Shown: positions 20,296 to 28,740, numbered from the stretch's first letter. The stretch: DNA of 64,000 bases from Streptomyces sp. RKAG290 (GCF_023701695.1 NZ_JAJOZC010000001.1:1798001-1862000); one strand, 5' to 3'. The notes: generated by a model not told the origin, from the letters alone. Numbers and translations are program-made.

Positions 20296-21906
20296 ATGAC
20301 AGCGATTCAGGACGCCCCGTCGAACAGCGTGGGCGAGAGCTCCGCGGCACCCCGGCCGGATCTGCGCTCGCTCGTGGCCCAGGCGGCGGAGCTGAAGAGC
20401 GCGGCACGCGAGGGAATGGGCCCGCGCTCCACCGAACAGCAGCACGCGCGGGGGAAGCTGACCGCGCCGGAGCGCCTGGAACTGCTGTTCGACGCGGGCA
20501 CGTTCCAGGAGGTGGAGCCGCTGCGGCGGCACCGTTCCACCGGCTTCGGCCTGGAGCACCGGCGGCCGAGCGGCGACGGGGTGATCACCGGTTGGGGCCA
20601 GGTCCACGGCCGTACCGTGTTCGCGTACGCGCATGACTTCAGGGTCTTCGGCGGCTCGCTGGGCGAGGCCCACGCGCAGAAGATCCACAAGGTGATGGAT
20701 CTGGCGCTCTCGTCCGGCGCGCCGTTGGTGGGGCTGAGCGACGGCGCCGGGGCACGGATCCAGGAGGGTGTGACGGCACTCGCCGGGTACGGCGGGATCT
20801 TCCGTCGCAATGTGCGGGCGTCCGGGGTGATTCCCCAGATCAGTGTGATTCTCGGGCCGTGCGCGGGCGGTGCCACCTACTCGCCGGCGCTGACCGACTT
20901 CGTCTTCATGGTGCGGGACATCTCGCAGATGTACATCACCGGCCCGGATGTGGTCCAAGCCGTCACCAACGAGCGGGTGACGCACGAACAGCTCGGCGGA
21001 GCGGAGGTGCACGCGACGGTCTCCGGTGCGGCCGGCTTCGTGTACGACGACGAGGCGGAGTGCCTGGAGGAGGTCAGGCACCTGCTTTCGCTGCTGCCGG
21101 CCAACAACCGCGAACTACCGCCCGAGGCACCGACCGACGACCCCGCGGACCGGCGGTGCGAGAGCCTGCTCAGCCTGGTGCCGCACCACGCCAACCAGTC
21201 GTACGACATGCGCGCGGTGATCCGGGAGATCGTCGACGACGAGGACTTCTTCGAGGTCCACGCGCGGTGGGCCACCAACATCATCTGCGCGCTCGCCCGG
21301 CTGGACGGTCACACCGTCGGCATCGTGGCGAACCAGCCCGCCTCGCAGGCCGGGGTGCTGGACATCCACGCCTCGGAGAAGGCGGCGCGGTTCGTCCAGA
21401 CCTGCGACGCGTTCAGCATCCCCCTGGTCACACTGGTGGACGTGCCGGGCTTCCTGCCTGGCACCGACCAGGAGCACCGGGGCATCATCCGGCACGGCGC
21501 CAAGCTGCTCTACGCCTACTGCGACGCGACCGTCCCCCGCGTCCAGGTCATCCTGCGCAAGGCGTACGGCGGCGCGTACATCGTGATGGACTCGCGCTCC
21601 ATCGGGGCCGACCTGTCCTTCGCGTGGCCCACCAACGAGATCGCCGTGATGGGCGCGGAGGGCGCGGCGAACATCGTCTTCCGCCGGGAGATCGCGGCCG
21701 CGCCCGATCCCGCGGCGGCCCGCGAGCAGCGGATCAAGGAGTACCAGCAGGAGCTGATGCACCCTTACTACGCGGCGGAGCGCGGCCTGGTCGACGACGT
21801 GATCGATCCGGCCGAGACCCGTGCGGTGCTGGCGCGCTCCCTGGCGATGCTGCGGACCAAGGACGCGCCGGTCCCGGCCCGCAAGCACGGCAACCCCCCG
21901 ACCTGA
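20296..21906 (+). CDS. Acyl-CoA carboxylase beta (carboxyltransferase) subunit, PccB/AccB family
   Basis: The 536-residue biotin-dependent carboxyltransferase transfers carboxyl from biotin to acetyl- or propionyl-CoA to make malonyl- or methylmalonyl-CoA. It shows the two crotonase-fold halves and the paired glycine-rich oxyanion-hole regions around GPCAGGATYSPAL and KAYGGAYIVM. ATG 20296 is preferred to the ATG at 20284, which has little ribosome-site support. The first gene of the plus-strand operon, it is followed at 20 bp by the epsilon subunit. Here it most likely raises extender-unit supply for the PKS; since the two visible ATs are malonyl type, methylmalonyl would serve later modules or malonyl all of them. 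No biotinylated alpha subunit is in the window, so it must use one encoded elsewhere. Confidence 0.93.
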   Translation: MTAIQDAPSNSVGESSAAPRPDLRSLVAQAAELKSAAREGMGPRSTEQQHARGKLTAPERLELLFDAGTFQEVEPLRRHRSTGFGLEHRRPSGDGVITGWGQVHGRTVFAYAHDFRVFGGSLGEAHAQKIHKVMDLALSSGAPLVGLSDGAGARIQEGVTALAGYGGIFRRNVRASGVIPQISVILGPCAGGATYSPALTDFVFMVRDISQMYITGPDVVQAVTNERVTHEQLGGAEVHATVSGAAGFVYDDEAECLEEVRHLLSLLPANNRELPPEAPTDDPADRRCESLLSLVPHHANQSYDMRAVIREIVDDEDFFEVHARWATNIICALARLDGHTVGIVANQPASQAGVLDIHASEKAARFVQTCDAFSIPLVTLVDVPGFLPGTDQEHRGIIRHGAKLLYAYCDATVPRVQVILRKAYGGAYIVMDSRSIGADLSFAWPTNEIAVMGAEGAANIVFRREIAAAPDPAAAREQRIKEYQQELMHPYYAAERGLVDDVIDPAETRAVLARSLAMLRTKDAPVPARKHGNPPT

Positions 21907-21926
21907 GCTGTGAGGAGCGAAGGACC

Positions 21927-22160
21927 ATGACCTCTCCCCCGCACGCCCCGGCGGCCCGGCCCACCGGCCCGGACCGCTCCGGACCGGCGCTGCGTTTCCT
22001 CGGCGGCGTGCCGTCCAGCGAGGAGATCGCCGCGGTGACCGCGGCGCTGCTGAGCCTGCGCCGCGCCCCGGCTGCCGGGCCGGACAACCGCCTTGCCACC
22101 GCGCCCCGGTGGAGCACGGCGCCTCGCCACCGCCCACCCGGAAGCTGGGCGGCGCGATGA
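21927..22160 (+). CDS. Acyl-CoA carboxylase epsilon subunit
   Basis: This 77-residue basic protein, too small for easy database recognition, has the epsilon-subunit pattern: an N-terminal FLGGVPSSEEIAAVTAALL segment resembling the conserved G-x-P-x-x-E-E-[LI]-A-A region, a proline-rich linker, and a C-terminal Trp/Arg-rich end (SWAAR). Epsilon subunits bind and stimulate actinomycete carboxyltransferase beta subunits. The ribosome site GAGGAGCGAAGG precedes ATG 21927, 20 bp after the beta gene, and this pairing is the usual one. Confidence 0.82.
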   Translation: MTSPPHAPAARPTGPDRSGPALRFLGGVPSSEEIAAVTAALLSLRRAPAAGPDNRLATAPRWSTAPRHRPPGSWAAR

Positions 22161-22269
22161 GGCACCCGGGCGACGTGACGGCCGGGCGGGTGCCGCCCGC
22201 AGGCCGCGTCGAGGGCGTCGGCGCCGCGGCAGACCTGGACCGACAGCGACAGAAGGATGTAGAGCACTG

Positions 22270-23034
22270 ATGACGGACGACTCCCGGGAGACCGGACCCT
22301 GGATCCGGCGTTTCCATCCGGCACCCGAGGCACGCGCCCGCCTGGTCTGCTTCCCGCACGCGGGCGGATCGGCCACCTACTACTTCCCGGTGTCGCGTGC
22401 GCTGTCCCCGGCGATCGACGTTCTCGCGATCCAGTATCCGGGCCGCCAGGACCGCAGGAACGAACCCTGTGTCGAGGACATCGAGCAGCTGGCCGATCTC
22501 GTCGTCGAGGAGCTGCGGCCCTGGGGGGACGTGCCCCTGACCCTGTTCGGCCACAGCATGGGAGCCACTCTCGCCTTCGAGGTGGCCCGCAGGCTGGAGG
22601 CGTCGGGAACACCGCCGCGCACGCTCTTCGCCTCCGGCCGCCGGGCGCCGTCCCGGGTACGTGAGGAGACCGTGCACCTGGCGGACGACGACCGCCTCAT
22701 CGCCGACATCGCCCAGCTGAGCGGGACGGATTCCGCGGTGCTGGGCGACCCCGAGATCCTGCGCATGATCCTCCCGGCGATCCGCAGCGACTACAAGGCC
22801 GCGGAGACCTACCGCTTCCGGCCCGGGCCGCCGCTCGGCCTGGACGTCGTGACGCTGGTCGGTGACGACGACCAGCAGGTGACCGTCGAGGAGGCCGCGT
22901 CGTGGCGTACGCACACCACGGCGTCCTTCGAGCTGAAGGTGTTCCCCGGGGGCCACTTCTACCTGGACTCCCAGGTGGCTCCGGTCCTCGACCTGATCCG
23001 CTCCCGCATGAGTGCGGCGACGGTGGGATCGTGA
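22270..23034 (+). CDS. Type II thioesterase (editing hydrolase) of the PKS cluster
   Basis: The 254-residue alpha/beta hydrolase belongs to the TEII family that clears aberrant acyl groups from carrier proteins. It has the substrate-channel motif FPHAGGS (28-34), the nucleophile elbow GHSMG with Ser96, and the C-terminal GGHFYL catalytic His. ATG 22270 overlaps a TGA in TGATGA, and a 109-bp gap follows the epsilon gene. It is the last gene before a strong terminator hairpin, so it closes the carboxylase operon. Confidence 0.93.
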   Translation: MTDDSRETGPWIRRFHPAPEARARLVCFPHAGGSATYYFPVSRALSPAIDVLAIQYPGRQDRRNEPCVEDIEQLADLVVEELRPWGDVPLTLFGHSMGATLAFEVARRLEASGTPPRTLFASGRRAPSRVREETVHLADDDRLIADIAQLSGTDSAVLGDPEILRMILPAIRSDYKAAETYRFRPGPPLGLDVVTLVGDDDQQVTVEEAASWRTHTTASFELKVFPGGHFYLDSQVAPVLDLIRSRMSAATVGS

Positions 23035-23126
23035 ACGGGCCGGGCGCGCGGGCCGGGCGGCCCGCGTGCCCGGCCACCCACGGGTGAGGGCGCCGGGACC
23101 GGCGTCCGTCCCGGGAAGTCCGCTGC

Positions 23127-23158
23127 CGCATGCCCCGGAGTCATCTCCGGGGCATGCG
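23127..23158 (+). terminator. Intrinsic terminator hairpin after the thioesterase
   Basis: A perfect 14-bp inverted repeat (23127-23140 with 23145-23158) encloses a four-base TCAT loop. It is about 90 bp after the thioesterase stop and ends the carboxylase-thioesterase transcript. Confidence 0.8.
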
Positions 23159-23214
23159 TGCTTCATGTCCACGGGCAATGCAATCCGGACAGAGTTGCGC
23201 TTCCCTCACCAGAA

Positions 23215-23243
23215 TCTAGACGACCGTACTAGACTAACGTCTA
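23215..23243. promoter_or_regulatory. Candidate operator with TAGAC half-sites upstream of the PqqD-like gene
   Basis: TAGAC occurs at 23217-23221 and 23230-23234, with its inverse GTCTA at 23239-23243, forming TAGAC-n4-GTCTA. This inverted repeat is in the 377-bp gap between the thioesterase and the PqqD-like gene. A TAGAC also occurs at 24421-24425 just upstream of the nearby TetR gene, so autoregulation by that TetR protein is plausible. A second perfect palindrome, TAGTCGACTA, sits just before the PqqD-like gene near 23391-23400. The rest of the 377-bp gap shows only the thioesterase terminator. Confidence 0.4.
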
Positions 23244-23411
23244 TCGCGGCATCGGGCAGCCTGCCCTCATGAGCCGATGTGCGAGGCAGTCCCGGTCGGC
23301 GCCCTGACGCACCGACCCGACAGACATCCCATCCCCCGCCCCGCGTACACGGTCACGCCTCCTTCTCACGGTTGGCCGTCACCGACCGGCTAGTCGACTA
23401 CGGAGGCCAGA

Positions 23412-23681
23412 GTGCCGGTACGACCAGAACACGGCGTCACCTCACGCGTCACCGAGGACGGGTACCTCGAATTCCTCACCTCGGCGGACGGCGCCAGCTA
23501 CCGGTGCAGCCCCGTCGCCGCAGCCATGTGGATCGCGCTGCGCCAGCACAACGGCCAACTCGGCCCGGCGGCCGAGATGCTGGCCGAGCTGTGGTGTACG
23601 GACCCGGAGAACACCCGCACCGACATGGACATCTGGGTCAGCGAACTGCGGGACGCCGGACTCATCCGCGACGAGCCCTGA
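23412..23681 (+). CDS. PqqD-like (RiPP recognition element fold) small protein
   Basis: The 89-residue protein has the PqqD pattern: N-terminal beta strands with a YRCSP turn, an amphipathic helix around AAAMWIALRQH, and a C-terminal helix carrying WVSELRDAGLI. PqqD/RRE proteins bind leader peptides in PQQ, lasso peptide and radical-SAM RiPP pathways. No RiPP precursor, cyclase, protease or radical SAM enzyme is visible nearby, so its partner is unclear. It starts with GTG 23412 behind GGAGG and is a single-gene unit facing the convergent TetR gene 89 bp away. It could be a stray gene, or in this setting a chaperone for an unknown small protein. Fold assignment is by pattern only. Confidence 0.65.
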   Translation: MPVRPEHGVTSRVTEDGYLEFLTSADGASYRCSPVAAAMWIALRQHNGQLGPAAEMLAELWCTDPENTRTDMDIWVSELRDAGLIRDEP

Positions 23682-23770
23682 GCGGGCGGCGCGCGGCAGC
23701 GGCCCGTTCCCGGGCAGCCGATCGCCCGTCGAACCCTGCCGCACCCCGGACCGTCGCGCCGCCGTCGCCT

Positions 23771-24418
23771 TCAGGCGGCCGGGCCCGAGCCGGCGACCGC
23801 ACCCTGGTGCAGCACCAGGATGGACCGCATCGCCTCGGCCAGGTCACGGCCGGAGGGCGCGGTCTCCGGCGAGAACAGCCAGAGTGACATCACCCCGTTG
23901 AGCAACGCGGCGTAGAACCGGCCGAGGGTGTCCGCCATCTGCTCGTCGACCTCACTCTCGTCCACGCCGTGGAAGAGCGCCACCAACGCCGACCAGCCGA
24001 ACGGCTGCGCCCGGGAGAGCCCCTCGCGCATCTGGGGCAGATCCTCCGCATGCACGGCGACCTCCACGCTCAGCGCCCACAGCGGTTTGCGCTCCGGGAA
24101 GATCTCGACGATGCGGTTCCAGACCATCTCGAAGCGCTCGATCGTCGACGTCGCGGATTCGAGGTCGGCCCCGATCGCGGTGCCCGGCCCGAACTCGTCC
24201 GCCCACTCCTGCATCGCCTGGACGTAGGCCTGCACCAGCAGGGCGTCCTTGGAACCGTAGTGGTAACCGATGGACGCCAGAGCGGTTCCGGACGCCGCCA
24301 CGATGTCCCGCGCGCTGGTACGGGCGAAACCCTTCTCAAGGAGACAGCGCTTCGCGCCTTCCAGAAGATCTTCACGGTGACCCACAGCACCACCCTTGCC
24401 TAGAAGTCGTCGGGGCAT
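23771..24418 (-). CDS. TetR-family transcriptional regulator
   Basis: The protein of about 215 residues has a TetR helix-turn-helix near the N-terminus: a first helix in LLEGAKRCLLEKGFART, then TSARDIVAASGTALASIGYHYGSKDALL, followed by a ligand-binding helical domain. Start is uncertain: ATG 24418, ATG 24451 and GTG 24385 are in frame, and similarity begins near the last. It is divergent from the LAL regulator gene, with a 230-bp region between, and is probably autoregulated and a repressor of a neighbour, possibly the PqqD-like gene or the LAL gene. The ligand cannot be told from sequence. Confidence 0.9.
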   Translation of the reverse strand: MPRRLLGKGGAVGHREDLLEGAKRCLLEKGFARTSARDIVAASGTALASIGYHYGSKDALLVQAYVQAMQEWADEFGPGTAIGADLESATSTIERFEMVWNRIVEIFPERKPLWALSVEVAVHAEDLPQMREGLSRAQPFGWSALVALFHGVDESEVDEQMADTLGRFYAALLNGVMSLWLFSPETAPSGRDLAEAMRSILVLHQGAVAGSGPAA

Positions 24419-24648
24419 CTTAGACCGCCCGAACTCCCCTGGAACTGACATGCGTTGACTCGTGACCGCCGATCACACGCCGCCTCGCCGAGCGTGCAGC
24501 TTGTGGCCACTAGAGGATGAGTCGAGCGTGCGCCACACTCATGAGCGTGTAGCGTACGCACACGCGTTCCATATACGCCGCACGTGTTCCAACGGGGCTT
24601 TCCCCTCTGACGGGGGAGCCGGTCCACAGCTTGGGTACGGGGGACAGA

Positions 24649-27357
24649 GTGGAATTTGCCGAAAGAGAGCCGGAGCTCCGGGCACTGCGCACCGCGCTCG
24701 GCGAGTGCAGGAGTGGCGCGGCCCGCATCGTCCTCATCGAGGGCGCCGCCGGATGCGGCAAGAGTGAACTCATCGACACGCTCGCCGAATGGACCGGCGA
24801 GGGCGACGACTTGGAGCTGCGGGCGTTCGGTTCACCGACCGAGCGGGAACTGCCGCTCGGCCTGATGCGGCAGCTGACCGGGGACGCACCGGCCGGCGCG
24901 CTCCCCGAGGTCTCCACCGCCCCTGACGGCCAGCCGCAGGTCAGCGCGATGCGGGAGTTCCAGGCGGCGCTGGAGCGGCTGAGCGCCGACACTCCGCTCG
25001 TCATCACGGTCGACGACGTGCACCACGCGGACAGCGCGTCACTGCGCTACCTCCAGCACATCGTCCGGCACGGCCGCTCCACCAGGATGCTGCTGGTACT
25101 CACGACCCCCCTCCACCAGGACGGCCAGGACGCCTCCTTCGGTACGGAGCTGCTGCGCAGCCGCAACGTGCGGCGCCTGCGGCTGCGCCGGCTCAGCCCC
25201 GAGGGTTGCGTGCGGGTCGCGGCCGGCTTCCAGGGCCCCACACCGCGCGAGGCGCTCTCGGGTGAGCTGCACGCGATCAGCGGGGGCAACCCGCTGCTGC
25301 TGCGCGCGCTCCTGGAGGAGTACCGCTCCGCTCCGGCCGGCACCGACACCTTCCGCCCCGAGCAGGGCGGGCTGTTCGGGCAAGCGGTCCTGACCTGCCT
25401 GCGGCACAGCGGACCGCACATGCTGGATCTCGGGGCGGCACTCGCCGTACTGGGCGAGGCGTACACGCCGGAACGGGCCGGCCGGCTCCTGGGCGTCCCG
25501 GCGTTCGCCGCCGCGCAGTCGGTCGCCTCGCTGTCGGCCTCCGGAATTCTCGACGGTCACCGCTTCCCGCACCCGCACACAAAGACGGCGGTCCTGGACC
25601 AGGTGCCCGCCGACGTGCTGGCCGGCCTGCACCTGCGTACCGCCGAACTCCTCCACCCGGAAGGCCGGTCCGTCACCCAGGTCGCCGGGCACCTCCTCGC
25701 CGCCGCCCAACTGGGTGGATCGCTGACCGGCATCCCCTGGGCCGTGGACGTGCTGCGGGAGGCCACCGAGGATCTGCTCACGCACGGCGACCCCGCCCGC
25801 GCCACGGAGACGCTCGAACTCGCCCACGAGCTGAGCCGGGACGAGCAGCAGCGCGCCGACATCAAGACGCGGCTCGCGGCCGTCACCTGGCGGGTCAATC
25901 CCGGGCGGGCGGAGAAGCACCTGTCCGCCCCGCTCGCGGTGCTGCGCTCCGGCCGCCTGGCCGCCGAGCGCCTGGCCCCCCTGGCCGAACTCCTCACCTC
26001 CCAGGGCCGGATCGCCGAGGCCGCCGAGGTGATGTCCATGATCCTCACGGAGACCGCGGCGAGCGACTCCGGCGGCCAGGAGGGGACCGCGAACGGGTCC
26101 CGTCCGGCCGGGGCACCGGGCACGCCCGGGGTCCGGACCGAGCATCCGCGCGGACCCGGCGGGGGAAGACCCGCGGCCGAACCCGAGGACAGCGCGGAGA
26201 CCAACGCCGCCGAGCGCCTCCTGCGTACGACCGTCCTCACCGACGGGACGCTGGAACCCGTCATGCGCGCTCTGCGCTCCCTCACCTACTTCGGTCACCC
26301 CGAGCGGGCCGCCGTCTGCTGCCGTGAGCTGATCACCGAGGCCGAGCGGCAGAAGGCCCCCGCGTGGCAGGCCCTGTTCTCCTCGGTACTCGCGGCGGTG
26401 CTGCTCCGCATGAGTGATCTGCACGCCGCCGAGGAGTACGCGCGCCGGTCGCTGGACTGTCTGCCCGAGCAGAGCAGCAGCGCGTTCATCGGGAGCCCGG
26501 TCGCCATTCTGATCCGGGCGCGCACCCTGATGGGTGACCATGCCTCCGTCGCCCGCCAGCTCCACCAGCCCGTCGCGGAAACACTGTTCAAGAGCACCCA
26601 CGGCCTCGCCTACCTGCGTGCCCGCGGGCTCTACCTCACGGCGACACATCAACTCCACGCCGCACTGGGTGACTTCATGGAGGCGGGGCGGCTGGCCAAG
26701 AGCTGGGGTGTGGACCGTCCGGCCATGCTGCCCTGGCGTACGGACGCGGCCGACGTACTGTTCCGGCTCGGTGAGACGCAGCGGGCCAAGGCGCTCGTGG
26801 AGCAGCAGTTCGCCGACCCGGACGCCCGTCGGCCGTGGGTGCGTGGCATCAGCCTGCGTCTACGCGCGGTGACCTCGGATCCGCGTCAGCAGCTGGCCCT
26901 GCTCAACCAGTCGGTCGACGAACTGAGCCGCTCCGGCGACCGGGTGGAGCTGGCCCGCTCGCTGGCCGCGCTGGGCCGCGCGCTGCGGGCGGTCGCCGAG
27001 CCGGCCCGGGCGGACGCGGTGATCCGCAGGGCCTGGAACCTGGCCAGGGAGTGCGGGGCCGAGCCGCTGTGCGAGGAGATCTCCCCGGAACTCGGCCCGG
27101 AGGACCGGATGCGCCGGGGCGGTTCCCCGGATGAGTACCGCTCCGATCTCGACACGAAGCTGAGCGACTCCGAGCGCCGGGTGGCCACCCTCGCGGCGAG
27201 CGGTTACACCAACCGCGAGGTCTCCCTGAAGCTGCACATCACCGTCAGCACCGTCGAGCAGCACCTCACTCGCGTCTACCGCAAGCTCAACATCACGCGC
27301 CGGCAGGATCTGCCGGTGGACCTGCACCTCGCGGTCTCCACAGCCGAACGTGTCTGA
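24649..27357 (+). CDS. LAL-family (large ATP-binding LuxR) transcriptional activator, pathway-specific regulator
   Basis: The 902-residue protein has an N-terminal AAA-type ATPase with Walker A GAAGCGKS (32-39) and Walker B-like VITVDDVHHAD, a long helical/TPR-like middle and a C-terminal LuxR helix-turn-helix (SDSERRVATLAASGYTNREV onward, about 830-895). LAL activators are typical switches of macrolide and macrolactam clusters (PikD, RapH, FkbN families). GTG 24649 is chosen because GGGGGA lies 4-6 bases upstream; an in-frame TTG at 24631 is an alternative. The probable target is the CTTAGGGG/TCTAGGGG boxes upstream of the PKS and starter/carboxylase operons, by inference from their exclusive placement. 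Confidence 0.93.
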   Translation: MEFAEREPELRALRTALGECRSGAARIVLIEGAAGCGKSELIDTLAEWTGEGDDLELRAFGSPTERELPLGLMRQLTGDAPAGALPEVSTAPDGQPQVSAMREFQAALERLSADTPLVITVDDVHHADSASLRYLQHIVRHGRSTRMLLVLTTPLHQDGQDASFGTELLRSRNVRRLRLRRLSPEGCVRVAAGFQGPTPREALSGELHAISGGNPLLLRALLEEYRSAPAGTDTFRPEQGGLFGQAVLTCLRHSGPHMLDLGAALAVLGEAYTPERAGRLLGVPAFAAAQSVASLSASGILDGHRFPHPHTKTAVLDQVPADVLAGLHLRTAELLHPEGRSVTQVAGHLLAAAQLGGSLTGIPWAVDVLREATEDLLTHGDPARATETLELAHELSRDEQQRADIKTRLAAVTWRVNPGRAEKHLSAPLAVLRSGRLAAERLAPLAELLTSQGRIAEAAEVMSMILTETAASDSGGQEGTANGSRPAGAPGTPGVRTEHPRGPGGGRPAAEPEDSAETNAAERLLRTTVLTDGTLEPVMRALRSLTYFGHPERAAVCCRELITEAERQKAPAWQALFSSVLAAVLLRMSDLHAAEEYARRSLDCLPEQSSSAFIGSPVAILIRARTLMGDHASVARQLHQPVAETLFKSTHGLAYLRARGLYLTATHQLHAALGDFMEAGRLAKSWGVDRPAMLPWRTDAADVLFRLGETQRAKALVEQQFADPDARRPWVRGISLRLRAVTSDPRQQLALLNQSVDELSRSGDRVELARSLAALGRALRAVAEPARADAVIRRAWNLARECGAEPLCEEISPELGPEDRMRRGGSPDEYRSDLDTKLSDSERRVATLAASGYTNREVSLKLHITVSTVEQHLTRVYRKLNITRRQDLPVDLHLAVSTAERV

Positions 27358-27572
27358 CCAGGGCTTTCCGGGCGCCGTGTGAAACCCGGCATCGGCCCCG
27401 GCCGGCCGCGGACCTCACACCGCCCCGCCATGACGCACCCTTGGCGAGACCCGGCACCCGGAGGCGGCCCGCCGCGAAGCGTGCGCCACCCGACGGCGGG
27501 ACGGAAGCCGGGGCACCCACTCCCCACGGCGCACCACCGCTCCCCTGCACCACGTCGGAAGGACTGACCTCC

Positions 27573-27668
27573 GTGACCCATGGAAAGCTGCGCGCGCTCG
27601 GCGAGCGGTACGTCGCCGATGGAAAGATCCGGCGCATCACGCCGTCACCCCGGCGGCACGCGGCATGA
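27573..27668 (+). CDS. Possible 31-residue small ORF translationally coupled to the phosphopantetheinyl transferase
   Basis: A GTG at 27573, preceded by GGAAGG about ten bases upstream, opens a 31-codon frame rich in Lys and Arg. Its TGA overlaps the downstream ATG as ATGA (27665-27668). The overlap is the kind used for translational coupling, so this may be a leader ORF setting transferase level; a real peptide product is unproven. It could also be chance. The rest of the 307-bp gap from 27358 shows no other clear element. Confidence 0.35.
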   Translation: MTHGKLRALGERYVADGKIRRITPSPRRHAA

Positions 27669-28327
27669 TCGAAACCCTGCTCCCGCCGGGGGTCGCCACC
27701 GTCAGCGCCTTCGGCGACCTGTCGCCCGGCGAGGACCGCGGGCTCTTCCCGGCAGAGGCGGCGGTGGTCGCCCGGTCGGTGGCGCGCCGGCGCGCCGAGT
27801 TCACCACCGTACGGCTGTGCGCCCGGCGGGCCATGGACCAACTCGGTCTGGAACCGGTTCCCCTGCTGAACGGGAAGCGGGGTGCGATCCGCTGGCCGGA
27901 CGGCGTGAGCGGCAGCATGACCCACTGCCTGGGTTTCCGCGCGGCGGCGGTCGCCCGCACCGAGGTCGCCGTGTCGCTGGGCATCGACGCGGAACCGAAT
28001 CTGCCGTTGCCGGACGGCGTCCTGGAGACGGTCTCGCTGCCGCGGGAGAGAGCCGGGCTCACCGAACTGTCCTGGCGGCGCCCGGACGTGCACGGGGACC
28101 GGTTGCTCTTCAGCGCCAAGGAGTCGGTGTTCAAGACCTGGTATCCGCTGACCGGGCTGGAGCTCGACTTCATGGAGGCGGAGCTCGCCTTCGACTCGGC
28201 GGGTACGTTCTCGGCGCGGCTGCTGGTACCCGGGCCCGAAGTGGCCGGGCGGCGTCACAGCACGTTCGCCGGGCGCTGGGCGGTGGGGCGCGGCTTCGTC
28301 CTGACCGCGATCGCACTGCGGGGATGA
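27665..28327 (+). CDS. 4'-phosphopantetheinyl transferase (EntD/Sfp superfamily)
   Basis: The 220-residue protein has the family metal/CoA motif GIDAEPN (Asp ligand) and the second signature FSAKESVFKTWYP, with the N-terminal RRAEFTTVRLCARRAM region typical of EntD-like enzymes. It moves phosphopantetheine from CoA to the Ser of carrier domains, so it activates the PKS ACPs (Ser77, Ser1800, Ser3509 here) and the free carrier protein expected for the starter. Start ATG 27665 overlaps the stop of a 31-codon ORF. A hairpin after the gene may end the transcript. Confidence 0.93.
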   Translation: MIETLLPPGVATVSAFGDLSPGEDRGLFPAEAAVVARSVARRRAEFTTVRLCARRAMDQLGLEPVPLLNGKRGAIRWPDGVSGSMTHCLGFRAAAVARTEVAVSLGIDAEPNLPLPDGVLETVSLPRERAGLTELSWRRPDVHGDRLLFSAKESVFKTWYPLTGLELDFMEAELAFDSAGTFSARLLVPGPEVAGRRHSTFAGRWAVGRGFVLTAIALRG

Positions 28328-28390
28328 ACTGAACGACCGGTCCACGCGGTGAAAACCGGGCGAATCTTCAACTAACCCCTTCGCTTCACA

Positions 28391-28417
28391 GGGCCGTCCA
28401 CATACGTGGAACGGCCC
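28391..28417 (+). terminator. Hairpin after the phosphopantetheinyl transferase
   Basis: Arms 28391-28401 and 28406-28417 pair as an 11-bp stem with one bulged A and a four-base loop. It is 64 bp after the transferase stop and probably terminates that transcript. Confidence 0.6.
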
Positions 28418-28440
28418 GAACTGGAGTAAAGGGGAAGTAA

Positions 28441-28740
28441 ATGAAACGCATTAATTGAGTAAATACTCTTCTATGAGCAACCCTCTCGGTTACGCTCGTG
28501 ACCGACCAAGCCCCACTCCGATTTGCTTTACCAGCAATTCAACGCGTGGTGAGTTCTTACTGATTCAGCGCCACCCATACGACTTCTCGGGCACTTCTGT
28601 GTCTTTTTTCGTCGACCGCTCCAAAGGTTTAGGCTCTTCCTTCTCCACCGCACGGCCGTACCCTCGGATAACTCGTGAGCGAATTCATGCTTTATTTCTC
28701 TTCACGAAATCCAGATACCTTAGAGTTGACGCCCAATGAT
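28441..28740. other. AT-rich gene-free stretch upstream of the second LuxR-type regulator
   Basis: By hand count these 300 bases are about 49% G+C, against a visibly much higher value in the flanking genes. Stop-rich frames and the lack of codon bias argue against a normal gene. A five-codon ORF (ATG AAA CGC ATT AAT TGA at 28441) follows a very good ribosome site (AAAGGGGAAG). The region may be a promoter/leader for the regulator at 28766, or the relic of an acquired element. No recognisable transposase or repeat ends were found. Confidence 0.5.

Noticed and set aside
20230..21081. A minus-strand ORF opposite the carboxylase beta gene
   Set aside because: The plus-strand carboxylase is unmistakable; this is its shadow.
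23279..23887. A 202-codon plus-strand ORF overlapping the PqqD-like and TetR genes
   Set aside because: It is Arg/Pro-rich in an alternate frame, lacks motifs, and conflicts with two better-supported genes.
28455..28739. A 94-codon ORF in the AT-rich island
   Set aside because: No ribosome site, no similarity pattern, no codon bias; it overlaps the promoter of the LuxR-type regulator.
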